This document shows positions 1 through 11,077 of a DNA stretch of 64,000 bases, in pieces. A program made the translations under genes and the position numbers. The DNA is from Harmothoe impar (lineage: Eukaryota; Annelida; Polychaeta; Phyllodocida; Polynoidae). The first letter of the stretch is position 1. Each line of letters begins with the position of its first letter. Under the pieces are notes generated by a model. The model was not told the DNA's origin, did not search any database, and saw only the letters and a program-made list of their open reading frames with translations. The stretch spans positions 44,024,942 to 44,088,941 of the forward strand of contig OX381704.1 in the NCBI GenBank assembly GCA_947462335.1, read 5' to 3'.

Positions 1-120
1 GTTGTTGTATTTTCAATGTTTTTGTTTTCATTAGCCTAATTGATAGGCCACTCATTTAAGTACATTTCATCTAAAATGAAGTGAAAAGTGTCATCCCTTG
101 GTATGTTTTTAATTCCGTAG

Positions 121-401
121 TAAGGCCATCAGAATGAAAGTGAGAGTTTACCGTCCACCGCCCGCATGCCTTTAAAGGGGCCGCATCAAAAGTTCATTAT
201 TAATGTAATTTTTCATTATTGACATTTCTTAAAAAGTCTCACCAATATTTTGCATTATTCAAAAAAATTAGGCCCCAGAAACCCCCGAAATCCAGCTTTT
301 TAGGGAATCCCTAATAATGAAAAATGAATAATGAAAAAAGGCCGCATTTGTTTTCCAAAACTCTCGGACGGTAAACTCATACTTTCATTCTGATGGCCTA
401 A
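121..401. mobile_element. MITE-like inverted-repeat element
   Basis: The arms at about 122-160 and 366-401 are reverse complements over about 35 bases with one or two mismatches (AGGCCATCAGAATGAAAGT at the outer edge). The 200-bp centre is AT-rich and has no reading frame. This is the form of a non-autonomous DNA transposon. No target duplication is clear. Confidence 0.65.
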
Positions 402-520
402 ACATTGATACAACCGTCGTGTGCTACACCCTACCAAAGATAATTGAGACTCCTTTCTATGACCCTACCCGGACACGCCCACATATCTAGTCTAACAAAT
501 AGGCATTTAATAGGTCTTAC

Positions 521-707
521 CTGTCTTCTTGGAGGCGGCCCTCAGAACGTCCTGCAGCCGCCGCATATCCCGCCCGGCCACGGCCCACGTCACCCGGCGC
601 TCCTCGGCCACAGTCCGGGCCAGCTCCTCCACCACGTACTGGCCCGTGAAGCCCGTCGCACCGAACACGATAATGTCATACTTCCTCTCTTCTTGTGTCG
701 ACGCCAT
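521..707 (-). CDS. SCCPDH: SCCPDH, saccharopine dehydrogenase-like oxidoreductase, first coding exon
   Basis: The exon encodes 62 residues from the ATG at 707 down to a canonical donor (ACAG|gtaaga) at 521. The start MASTQEERKYDIIVFGATGF contains the Rossmann dinucleotide-binding motif GATGFTG, followed by a helix typical of the SCCPDH family. In animals this family is a membrane or lipid-droplet-associated oxidoreductase of uncertain substrate. The exon stops after the first beta-alpha-beta unit, so the rest must lie left of the window; no further exon is visible in bases 1-520. The GC-rich composition here fits a CpG-rich promoter or first exon. Confidence 0.85.
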
Positions 708-3128
708 GATCTTCTACTTTTCTACTGTCACAAACCAGAAAGGCGACAGTACGACGGGACTGGAACAGGTAGAGGTACGAGGTCCAAAACAACAACCCTC
801 GGCCTGAGCAGCCGGTGCTTGTGCGACTTTGGTTTATAAACAAGGCAGCTCGGCGGGGAGCGGTTAGTTTTCCACATGTGAGGTGCGTGAGTAAGGCCGT
901 CTCGTGATGGGATCCTGTGACCGACAATCGGCCAACGCACAGCGGGTCGGCGGTGTGCGTTTGGTTGTCATCTAGGTTTTCCATTCCCTGGGAACGTCAG
1001 TACGGGATTGGAGTTGGGTTACCTGTAGGCCCTAGGGACGTAGACCTAAGCTAGGCCTAGGCCCACCTACCAGATAATTTCTACCTACCGTCAACTGGGG
1101 TTACTTGAGACACCTGGGCCTGGGGTAACTTGAGACAGTTGGGAATACAATATTTTTAGAGAGATTGGCAACATCTCTAGCATGTAAATAGCATATAAAA
1201 TGTACACTATTATGTTGGAAATTACATCAAGTCATGATAAAATTATATAAAGGGTTCATTATACCACTGGTATTTAAGCTGTATGTAAAAAATATAAATT
1301 TTCAGCAATTCTAATTTTAATTTTTTTTAGATTTTCAACCAAAGTGTTGTGTCAAAGTCAGTTAGTTTTGAATTTCTGTCATCTCATACCAATCCTCATA
1401 CTCAAGCCCAGCACCACTAGGCGAAGGACACTCAGCCTGTCGGCTTCGCTGATGTCACTGGGAACGAGTGTGACCAATCCTAGCTGATAGAAAAGAGTCT
1501 TCTATCTTGATTTTCTTATTTATTATGCTTGTTACTGCAATTTTAGGCGGGAAATATACAATATTTGAAAAAATGACATAATTTCTGGGGTAACTTGAGA
1601 CACTTCATAATTCAAGTTATAAAGCTGTTAATTGGTGTGGTAATATAAACAGAATATTCCTCCTATGCAATAATACCATACCATGAAGTTTGTAACGCTT
1701 ACTATAATAATTAATGGTAAAAAAATACAAAAAGGTGTTTGTTTCACGTTACCCCAGAGGTATTTTGAATGAAATATTAAAATACAGCTCCTCCCAGATA
1801 GATTTCTGGCATATCAAAATAGGAGAAAATTTGATGACCATAAAATGACATAATTTCTAAACCATATAGTATTGTGATAGGTTTTTGTCTCATATTTGTT
1901 CATGTAAATGATATTTTTACAAAAAAAATGTCCGATTTAGGTAATTTAAAACAAATTAAAACAAAGTGTCTCATGTTACCCCGGGCTGTCTCAAGTTGCC
2001 CCATTTGGGGGTAACTTCTTGAGACAGCGCAAAGATGAGCATGTATATCTGAGAGAACTATGGCTGAATTATGTATTTTGGAAAACAAATAATGCCCTAG
2101 AATTATTTTTCTCATGAGGCCGGACATTCAATTCATAGGTCTATTATAATTTTATTTCTGAAATAAAGAACACTATCCTCATAAAAATCATACTCTCTCC
2201 AGGGTCAGCCAATGTGGGGATATTTTGCTCTAGTCAGACTAGTGGGGCTATTTTAAGGTCTCATCAGACGGATAAAATCGACAAATCGACAAGGGCCCAT
2301 TTAATCATTGTGTCAATGGACAGGAGCTGTGCATTTCTTGAAATTGATAAGGGAGTGATCAAATGGGGCTACTTTGAACGGCAGCCCGCTAATCTGATTG
2401 CACTTAACCATATCTAGTTGGGGAATTTGGTTAATTAGGGTATGGTCACTGAAAATCATTTCCAGGACCCTTGCCAATAAGCTTATAAGTGTTGATAATA
2501 ATTTAACTGAGGAGGAGTAATGGTAGATGGTTAGTTCAAATCAATGTGTGATAAGCCCTACAGCCGATCCAGGCCTAATTCAAAGTATGGTAGCCCACAC
2601 ACTAACAGTCACCGGCTGAACGAGTCATCATTTTCATGGTAGTCTATCAAAAGGCTAGCTGCTGGACTAAAAATATCTAATTATTATTTTCAAACATAGA
2701 TGATTTTATTGCTTATGTCTTTAGTGGTTATTGCTTTTTTTTCTTTTTTTTTTGTTATGTAGGCCTACCCATAACGGTTTATTGTCATGATTTTAAGTAC
2801 ACATTTTGTTTCCAGACTCCGATGAGCCGATCCAGCAACTTTACAGTACAACTAGGCATTGATTTCGTTACATAGAATAGGCGACCAGAATCAGGTTTTC
2901 GCTGCAAGCAGTCTATAACAACTTTAGTGCTTATGTCCTTTAACACTAGAGGATATAAGCAACAAAATTGAGTATTTTTTTTTTCGATTTGTAGATAAAT
3001 GGTGACGTGGAATAGTGCTCCCGCCAGCGTTCAAAGTAGCCCCGAACTTTGAGAAAAAGACACTACATCATGGAATGTCTGAATTTTCCATAAAAATTCT
3101 TGTAAGAATTCTTTTTCTTTTTTTTTAA
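708..3128. other. host non-coding flank left of the provirus
   Basis: No convincing gene. The SCCPDH upstream region is GC-rich to about 1000. Phrases such as GGGGTAACTTGAGACA recur at about 1095-1140, 1588-1605 and 1975-2035 in both orientations, which suggests an old dispersed repeat. The phrase GTTCAAAGTAGCCCC (about 3030) and its variants near 2360 recur on the other side of the provirus near 37905-37935. Confidence 0.6.
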
Positions 3129-3285
3129 AGCGGCATAATCACCAAGCGTTTCCCACTCACAATTCTAGTACTGTTCTAGTCTACTATGGGGTAGCACCGC
3201 GAGTAGTATATAAACACCTCTCCTCTGGGACACTTTCAAATATTACTAAATTATTATAAAAAAGTGTCCCAGAGGAGAGGTGTTT
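3129..3285 (+). repeat. left terminal inverted repeat with internal hairpin
   Basis: The inner part (3191-3285) matches the right end in inverse orientation almost base for base. It is itself a hairpin: ACACCTCTCCTCTGGGACAC at 3214 is repeated inverted at about 3263-3282, with a ~30-bp AT-rich loop. The outer 60 bases share only AGCGGCA and a short CGCGAGTAGTATATA-like block with the right end. Confidence 0.85.
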
Positions 3286-3470
3286 AGCATGGGTCTATAG
3301 AGCTGCTACTGAACTGACAGCTCTCACAATCTACTAAATTATTATAAAAAAGTGTCCCAGAGGAGAGGTGTTTAGCATGGGTCTATAGAGCTGCTACTGA
3401 ACTGACAGCTCTCACAATCTCCTCCCTTACATGGGAGGAGTTGGAGCCAGCATGGGTCTATAGAGCTGCT
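3244..3470 (+). repeat. 88-bp direct repeat just inside the left terminal repeat
   Basis: A unit beginning TACTAAATTATTATAAAA and including one hairpin arm plus GCATGGGTCTATAGAGCTGCT is present twice (3244-3331 and 3332-3419). A third, partial copy of the GCATGGGTCTATAGAGCTGCT part lies near 3450. The right end has no counterpart, so the two termini are asymmetric. Confidence 0.85.
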
Positions 3471-4075
3471 AATTTTCATTTATTGTCGACTCCCTAAAGA
3501 GGGGGTGTTTTTTGTCCCAGGTCATGTCAATAGGTGGCTCGGAGCTCACCTTTGGCAAACAGTGATACTATTTCTATTCCACACAGCTTACCATTTTGTT
3601 TGATGTATGTCACACAGATAACTTAGGCCATCACAGGCATTATAGTGTATGGTTTCGTTAGTAATATACAGAAAGTTGATATCGACTTTCAGCATATTTC
3701 CAGTGAACGGCACGAGGAGCCCAAACCATTTAGTTCACCATCTGAAATTTTGACAATTGGTTCAAATCATTCCCTATTTTACATACAATTTTGATGACAA
3801 GAGGCATTATTTTTAATTCTTCTATCTCATGATGAACTGGGCTAGAAGTGTCACTTTATTTCTGTTGCCTTCCTCCGTCTTCCTCCTCCTAACAATCTGT
3901 TCAGAAATGCAAGACGTGGGTCTACATCTATGTCTTATATCACATGATCTAATTCTTCTGTCGGAGCATGTAATATTACATAAAGTAGTTTTACTGATGT
4001 GACATCATCCTTTTCTTAGACAAGAAATCAATCCATATTATAAAAAGAATTAAAAAACAATGCTTCTCTTGCAGC
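3471..4075. other. non-coding spacer, left arm
   Basis: No gene seen. The start (about 3478-3520) carries the TTATTGTCGAC-CCCTAAAGAGGG hairpin phrase, which recurs at the head of each ~0.8-kb repeat copy near 11309 and 12135. Confidence 0.5.
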
Positions 4076-4858
4076 TCATACGTCTAAATCTAGTTTAGTC
4101 AAGCCTTCATGTTCTAAAGTATTTCGCAGCAGCTGAAGAAAGGAAAACCCTTTCATTTTATGGTTTAGAGCATTCTGTTCAATGGCTTTTATCCAGATCA
4201 TTGTAATATCCAGTGGTCGGAGATAAAAATCCTCATTCAAGAACATCTTCCTATGCGAGAAGTAGTCCCCCTCCTCTAATATCATTCTCAAATGAATTTG
4301 GAATATCTGTTTTATTTGTTTCCCAGAAAATAGTTGTTTCATGGCATATACCGTGTTGGATTGGTATGTGCGCGATCTCACAGCAAATGTTATGCTGAGT
4401 AGATGTACAAGTTTTGTTAGAATCTCGGAGGTGAATGTGGAATGACCAGAGTCCATTCTCCCTCTGAATAAGAATACTACATGTAGTATTCTCAGCGCAG
4501 ACTCTACACATTTGTACATTATTTTCTTTGTATGATCTCTTTCTTGCTTGGATAGAGAACCAGCTAACTTGTACAATTTATGAGACTTCTGGCAAACTCC
4601 AAAATGATATTTGCACATGCTCACTTGATTATTGTCATTATAATATGTGTGAACAGATGCTTTACCACATGGAAATTTTGAACCATCTAAACATTCGCAG
4701 AAAGCTGTTGATTGATGCCTCTTATGTTTTTGCTTTCTAAAGCTGCTCAAGATACTCACTGCTGAAGGCTGAAGCACTTGTTCCGGCTGTGTGAATGTTT
4801 CCCCTAGAACAGGAGCAAACATCTGTAATATGTCTACCAATTTAGTGTGTTCTGGCAT
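4076..4858 (-). CDS. unknown 260-residue protein, left arm
   Basis: A single open frame on the minus strand starts at the ATG at 4858 and ends at 4076. I do not recognise a family. Visible features are a basic stretch (RKQKHKRHQS) near residue 42, then a cysteine/histidine cluster with CECLDGSKFPC and CKYHFGVC (residues about 54-90) that could bind zinc. The C-terminal 150 residues are mostly helical and hydrophobic-basic. There is no signal peptide or clear membrane segment. Its length and undamaged frame in an arm of otherwise poor coding density argue that it is real. It faces away from the core genes. A last exon of a spliced gene cannot be excluded. Confidence 0.5.
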   Translation of the reverse strand: MPEHTKLVDILQMFAPVLGETFTQPEQVLQPSAVSILSSFRKQKHKRHQSTAFCECLDGSKFPCGKASVHTYYNDNNQVSMCKYHFGVCQKSHKLYKLAGSLSKQERDHTKKIMYKCVESALRILHVVFLFRGRMDSGHSTFTSEILTKLVHLLSITFAVRSRTYQSNTVYAMKQLFSGKQIKQIFQIHLRMILEEGDYFSHRKMFLNEDFYLRPLDITMIWIKAIEQNALNHKMKGFSFLQLLRNTLEHEGLTKLDLDV

Positions 4859-6820
4859 CTTCTTGAACTGTTGTACAAGAAGTTGTCAATGCATACCCTC
4901 CCATTTTACCCCTATCTATACCCCACTCTTTTATTAATTTATTTTTCATTTCTGTTTGGATGTATTCTACTTTTTTTATTTTATTCTGACCAATCCAACT
5001 GTAACTTCCATAGTACGACTAAACATGTGCACCAATCAGAACGTCGAGATATTATTTAGTTCCCTCCCTAGAAGTCCCAGGAAATGCGGAATACTGTCTT
5101 TGTCTGAACAAAAACTCCTATGTCATTTTTTATTCTCTCCCTCTCTTTGTACCAGGTTGACGCCGAGATGCCTCCTTCTGATCTCTTACCCTAGCACCGA
5201 GCTACTTCCGGCATGTTCTATCTGTTTAGTCCTTAGGGGATCTATCCCAAAAAGTGGTCTGCAGCGTCACGTAAACACATCTATTCTATTATGAGAAATA
5301 GGGTTTCACAACAAAAACAGAGGACAGCTGATTCACATGTGGCACGATATGAATCACTATAGTGATTTACTACGCATGTATTTTTCCTGAGGTAGTATGA
5401 CCCTAAGTTCAATCTTCTCCGTCTAGACAGAGATGCCTAGGGTGTGAGTTATAGCATAACATCTCGCCAAAATATTAAATATCTTTGTCATGATGACGCA
5501 CAAATACACCCCTACATCGTAACTCGCAGTTCTTGTATTCATGCATCATGAGTAACTCGCTAATGCTGTATTGACACATCATGTCAACTGTTTAACAGTC
5601 TCCCAACTTTGAAGGGTTACCATGATGCGTGAATGCAGCACTGACAAGTTACTCATCAGTGCTGTATTGATGCATTATGATGGCCATGAACATGATGCAT
5701 GAAGGCAGTATGCGAGCCTTAAAGGGTTAACAACCATTTGAACACTGGCATGGTTTATACAATTTCTTTTATTCAGGAATAATAAGTAACTTTCTACGCT
5801 CGCATTTATGTATCATACTGACTAAGAAATGATGCATCAATGCATCATGATATAGTAATGTCTCAACATAACATGGTTTACACAATTTAAAGCATCAATG
5901 AATAATGACTTCGAATATAATGCCGTGCTTGCAGTGTATATTGAAGCAGGGTATGTTCAGAGAAATAAATAGCTAGGGTTATACCCCGAGCTGTCACTTA
6001 GATAATAGGTAAGAAGTCGGGGTCTGGGTTATTACTTTGTATCATATTTCTTTCCTTCCGATAATATCACCTTCATGTGGTCTACCACATTAACTCACTC
6101 AGCTGGTGTCCGTTACTACTTTTCCACGCTTACCCACCTGCTGCTTCTGTGACACAGAAGTCACACAGAAGGAGAACCAGGCGTTGACTCATGTTTAACC
6201 ATTTAATGCAGCATGTCATATAATAAGTCTATCTATATATGTATTTTCGATAACACATGCATATATATATATATATTTGAATAACTGCATCCTAAATGAC
6301 GTGTCTATATGTAGATATAGTATGCAATGTATATATGGAACATAATATGATTGTTCTGTTCTATGTGCTGTATTTCATTTTACTTTTTAACATGATGCAG
6401 TATCACAAGAACATTTCTCTCTCTTAACACAAGCATCTCTACTTCCGGCCTATTTTTGTTCCGAGAATTAGTCAATTATTGTTCGCATAGTTCTCGTTCT
6501 ATAATAGGAAACATAAATCTCGATTTTCCTCTTGTTTTGTCACATCTGTGGTTTTTTTGTCACTTTGCGTCCACAGATGTGACATGCGCCAGACACATAA
6601 AGCATCTTGCCGACAGTAGACATGTCAAATGGAATTCCCATTATTATTCTGAGATATCAGCAAAAATATGGAGTAAACAGAATCCTACCGGAAGTCAAAA
6701 TGCAAATCTGTATCCTGTCACAAAGTGTAATATATGACAGTCGGAAATCACTTAGTTCATATAACGGCGTGCATGAGCTACAGCTCTGTTATGACAACAG
6801 CACCAATCAAACATTTTGAA
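4859..6820. other. left-arm stretch without a supported gene
   Basis: Short frames exist but none shows a recognisable protein. From 5490 to 5900 variants of ATGATGCAT(GAA) and CATCATG recur many times in both orientations, giving a degenerate repeat. Around 6255 there is a short TA run. Nothing else is seen. Confidence 0.5.
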
Positions 6821-9800
6821 TCACACTGAGGTTTCTAAACATGGTGCTGGGTTTAAAGGTTGTAATTCAAATGATCTCACATCTGGTATACCTTCTGACC
6901 TATGTATCGGGTGCATGTTGGCAGATCTTTTTTTCATCCAATAACTGAACCCAATTAAACACACAATAAAACAGATACAACTGATTCCTATAAGGATACC
7001 AACCAAGATAGGGTTAATCTTGGAATCAGGGGTGTGCTCCGCCTTCTTTTCTACTTGAGGTGGGATAGGCTGAGGTGGGATAGGCTGAACCCTCACCCTA
7101 TCAGCAGGTCGTATGGTGACACTGCCTCCAGGTTTCGCGTCACCATGTGGTATAACAGGAGCTGCTCCTGGACTTCTTACGGCCCCCTCCGTCAGCTGTT
7201 TCTCGTCTGGTACACTGGTACGTATCCTATAATATAACGTTATAGCATTACTCCACTGTTGGAAACCTGCTGCCACTTTGAATATACACACAGTCTAACT
7301 TTATTTCGGACTTTTCTAATACTTTGACTTTTGACCACATTTTGTGTGGGAGGAATCACTTCACCAGATACACTTTATGTCAGACATAGATAAATTGCAC
7401 AAGATTTCCAACAGTATGAGTTATGTCATACAGAGAGCACAATTTTACACAGGAGGATCAACAATTGTGCGTTCTGATTGTAGCATGCATTAGAGATAGC
7501 ACAATTCACACGGGAGGAATCACATATTGTGTCATGTCTACTGTGTTGATGTAACTTATACCACTGTATACCCCTACTCACGTTGTGGAATGTATAGTGC
7601 TGCTTCTGTATGTAGTTAGTACCCCTCGGGCTTTATCATGTGTCACAGGTATTTTCATGTCGTCTGGTTTCCCCATCTCAGTATTATGTTGGTTAGTACC
7701 AGTTTTAGATACATCCTTGTTCGCCCATTTGGTGGCCAAGGCTGACTTCTTGTTGCCCCCGTCACTTATGCCCATGGTATATGTAGTACTACTTTCATAT
7801 GCTACATATTCCCTGCATCAAACAGAAATAGAATGTAATCATACCATTCATAACAGTGTGGGGCAAAAATATATGACTAGGTAGGGCATCTGTAGACAGG
7901 ACGTGGAGGGAGCAAGGAGGGGTGCACAGGGGTCCTCCCCCTGAGGTCGGAAAGTCGCTGAAATTAAGGGACCCAGGTCAAAAAGTTGCATTTTTGGACC
8001 CTTTATTCTGTCATAAATTTTGTCCAAAAGTCGCTACGTCGCTTATATTATTGCCATACGCCGGAAGTCGCCTCTAAAATAGCCCATGTCGCCAGACCGC
8101 TTTTCACCCATCTGGAGCCGCACTAACATGAAGCTCTAACATTGAGGGGTATCTGTACCACTTGTCTATTTTAACAAATACCAATGCTCCTTATCTGTCA
8201 TAACAAATGTCTATCGTCCATTACCAATATATAACTATTCCAAGAGGGGTGTCACTAAAATATCAGTGTCACTAAAATATCACATTGATCCACATACTGA
8301 GACATGACTGTATTGCACTCAGCATATTTTGAACAATAATGTATTTCTCGGGTAGCCGGGATGCATGGGAGGACGCTGCTTGTCCTGCTCCGGGCGGGGT
8401 ATGGTGACACTCACTCCCGGCTATACCCTTCCCAGTTAGGGGAGGTAGTAGTGGTACCACATACTCACACTGTGACTGTGGGGGTTGCTGCGGGTAACCA
8501 CCTCCTGTTGCTTACTGACACATGGGTTAATACTTTTATGAAACCTGGCCTGAACACACATGTAGCCTATACTTTTGACGCTGTTACCTCTGTATTATAT
8601 GGAGTATGCTTTTTTGGACAGAGATAGTGCTGGGACCTTCAATGGGACGCTCCATCTCCTCACATCCATTTTTACTAATCCCTAACTCCTTATCGGGTAT
8701 AATCGATTTTAAATAATGTCTTATACCCCATATCTAATTTCCTTTTCTATCTTATGTCTCTGAAGCTGAAAATGGTCCATGTCACTGTATTCCATATAGG
8801 GTATATGGCTAAAGTTGTATAACTGTTCAAAACTAATTAAGACATTTTTACTGTGATGCATTACTTGGCATATGATATACTGACCCGTGCTCAGATGTTT
8901 GCATGGAAGAAGTAGTATCTGAAAATGGGGTGGAGACTTCTACTACTCCCCCCATCTGGTCCAGATATGCGGGCTTTGTCCAAGTGGTAAATATGGGATC
9001 AGACTTTGTCGTCCAAATAGAATCTATTTTCATTGTCTCCCCTGAGCTTGTACTCCTTTCTTTTTCTCCAGATTGTGACATTTCTAGTTCTGCTTCAGTA
9101 ACTGGAACCTGGTATTCCTGTGTTTCCGGTACATTTGTTTGGCTGAAGATGGAGATTGTTACAATTAGCCGAATTTAGCTTAAGACTTATTTGTATACAT
9201 TTCTGAAAGCTCACTCCCTCCCCATATGTATGGATCAGCTAACCCTGAAAATACTACTCTACGCAGGCGAGGTGCAATTGGTTTTATATTGTGGATATTA
9301 TTCCAAGCGGTGCATCCCGAGATATTATACTATAGCTAGCCAGAAGCTCAGTACAGCACAAAGGGCCTTACTCTGTTGTTGTTTCCATCTGCTGTTCAAC
9401 TGGAGTCGATTTGGTCATGATCCATGTCATTCTGCTACAAAGAAATGAAATATTTATTGATTTAGATGTTACACATTGAACCTCAATGCTATGAGGACGG
9501 GACACAAAAAATAGACCGGGTAACTTAGAGATTTATTTCAATCAATATGCGAAATGGGGCTCAGTCAACATGGTATATTATCCCCATGGCTAAAATTACA
9601 AGTCATTGGCCATGTTACCCCTCCCACAGCTACATGGGGATGCCTGTTCTATATGGCTTTTTTATACAATTCAACATATCACATTGTGTCTAGTGATATC
9701 GGGCTTGAAAAGTTAGTTTAGAAATCGACATGTGGTATTCCACTCAGTGGAGGCAGGCTTGAAAGGTAGCTAAAATCGACATGGGATATGAGCATTTATG

Positions 9801-10143
9801 TATTGCTATAGCCCTCCAGCTACAGTGGCAAACGTATATCCGCTATATAAGTATATTACTGCACTTACTTGCACGATCCAGCATCACAATTGAATTCCCC
9901 TGATAGTAAATGGACGACGGCCAAGTAGGGGAACACATTATGATCATATTTGAACTGTTCTCCAGAGTACCATTCTGATATGTAAGCTTGACTTGTGCGT
10001 ATAGTATCAGGTGATATGTCTGTATTAAGACAGTGTAATCCGCCGTCACATGTCATGCTGCCCTTTGTGTTGATGCATGTACATGCTAGAGCAGGGTAAT
10101 ATAAGCAGAAGTAACCCAGGAACAAGAATATAAGTTTAGCCAT
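6821..10143 (-). CDS. spliced type I membrane protein (5 exons), left arm
   Basis: Five minus-strand exons fit together: 10143-9869, 9142-8852, 8549-8469, 7812-7582 and 7226-6821. Each acceptor ends in AG after a usable tract (cttcag, gttcag, atgcag, tatag) and the donors are gtaagt, gtaaaa, gtgagt and gtgagt. Every intron is phase 2 and the sum is exactly 428 codons with stop, hard to get by chance. The 427-residue product has a signal peptide (about 1-20), a cysteine-rich first domain confined to exon 1 (CTC, C, C, then CDAGSC), a long Ser/Thr-rich mucin-like stalk and a proline-rich stretch (QPIPPQPIPPQ). One transmembrane helix (about 364-389) and a ~38-residue tail with a basic stop-transfer follow. 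NQT and NAS sequons are present. The family is unknown. It could be a captured host receptor or a virion glycoprotein; missing exons are possible. Confidence 0.6.
7890..8110 (+). repeat. dispersed repeat, 5' part
   Basis: The phrases GAGGTCGGAAAGTCGC, GACCCAGGTCA and CCAAAAGTCGC appear here in the same order as in the host-flank copy at 51755-51890. This is a genomic repeat family present both inside and outside the provirus. It lies in the intron between exons 3 and 4 of the 6821-10143 gene. Confidence 0.65.
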
Positions 10144-10424
10144 GTTTCCCCTATTGTAGGCTACACCGTAATAATTAAAACTAGGTTTGTTCCTGTTTTC
10201 TGGGACATGGTATGAGTCATCATGATGCCAGCACTTAGCTGTATTGGATAAAGCAGTATCAGGTGTAGGACATGAGACATTGTTGATAAGGGGTGAAAGT
10301 AGAACGGCTGCATTTACTCTAGGCAGTGTAGGAATCTTTACACTTAGACTATGGTGGGTGCGGACCACTAAATTTAACACCGTGAGATGGAGCATTTTTG
10401 GGCTTAGTGACATGTGACATGAGG

Positions 10425-10550
10425 GATTTGAGAATTAGTGACATGGGACATGGACATTTCTTAAAATCGACATGGCGACATGGTCATTTCTTAAAATCGA
10501 CAGTGCGACATGAGCATTTCTTAAAATCGACAGGTAAAATCGGGGTCCCC
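10425..10550 (+). repeat. dispersed repeat, 3' part (CATTTCTTAAAATCGACA units)
   Basis: Three near-copies of a ~30-bp unit with GACATG.GCATTTCTTAAAATCGACA lie at about 10446-10545. The same units occur at 51990-52170 as the right half of the host-flank copy; weaker relatives lie at 9715-9790. Together with 7890-8110 this may be one element split by later rearrangement, or two separate fragments. Confidence 0.6.
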
Positions 10551-11077
10551 CCTATTTAGAGCCCCACTATGTAGCTCTACATCTCGCGCACTGAGGCATA
10601 ATAAGGCAGCAGCGCAGCTTGCAAAACTGAATTTCTATATCGATATGACTGTATACTGCAATATATTTTTGATTTTGAACATGCTGTAAGACCTTAAAGA
10701 GCAGTAAAACTAGCGGTATCATTGGTACATTGTTTACATTCCCCAATAGCAGTACGCTTACTATTATGATACATGTAGTCTACACTAACATGGTCAGCTA
10801 TCTACTCAGTGCTGCCACCTGGTGGATAGAGGTGGAACTAAATCCTAATGTCAATATCCTAACGTCAGTAGAGTCACAATTTTTCACGAGCCTCAGTCCC
10901 CTAAAAAGCACACCATGCTGTCCCCAGTGTACTCCTACCCCACTCCTGGGTTCAGACTTCATCAGCATGGTGTAGGTAAAATGCGAGTTAATCGCCGCCA
11001 CATAATACCATAGTGATTTTGGCATATTGCATTAATACATGTATTGTATTAACTCGAGTTCTTTTTTCTTTTTGAAG
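10551..11077. other. spacer between divergent spliced genes
   Basis: No supported gene. This stretch separates the minus-strand membrane-protein gene from the plus-strand exon chain starting at 11078, so promoters for both may lie here; none is recognisable by sequence. Confidence 0.35.

Noticed and set aside
5490..5900. CRISPR-like array
   Set aside because: ATGATGCAT phrases are irregularly spaced and in both orientations, in eukaryotic DNA.
8361..8627. Plus-strand 88-codon frame
   Set aside because: It overlaps an exon of the minus-strand spliced gene and shows no domain; likely a shadow.
9865..10413. Longer reading of the minus-strand frame upstream of 10143
   Set aside because: The signal peptide begins at the ATG at 10143; the 90 codons before it look non-coding.
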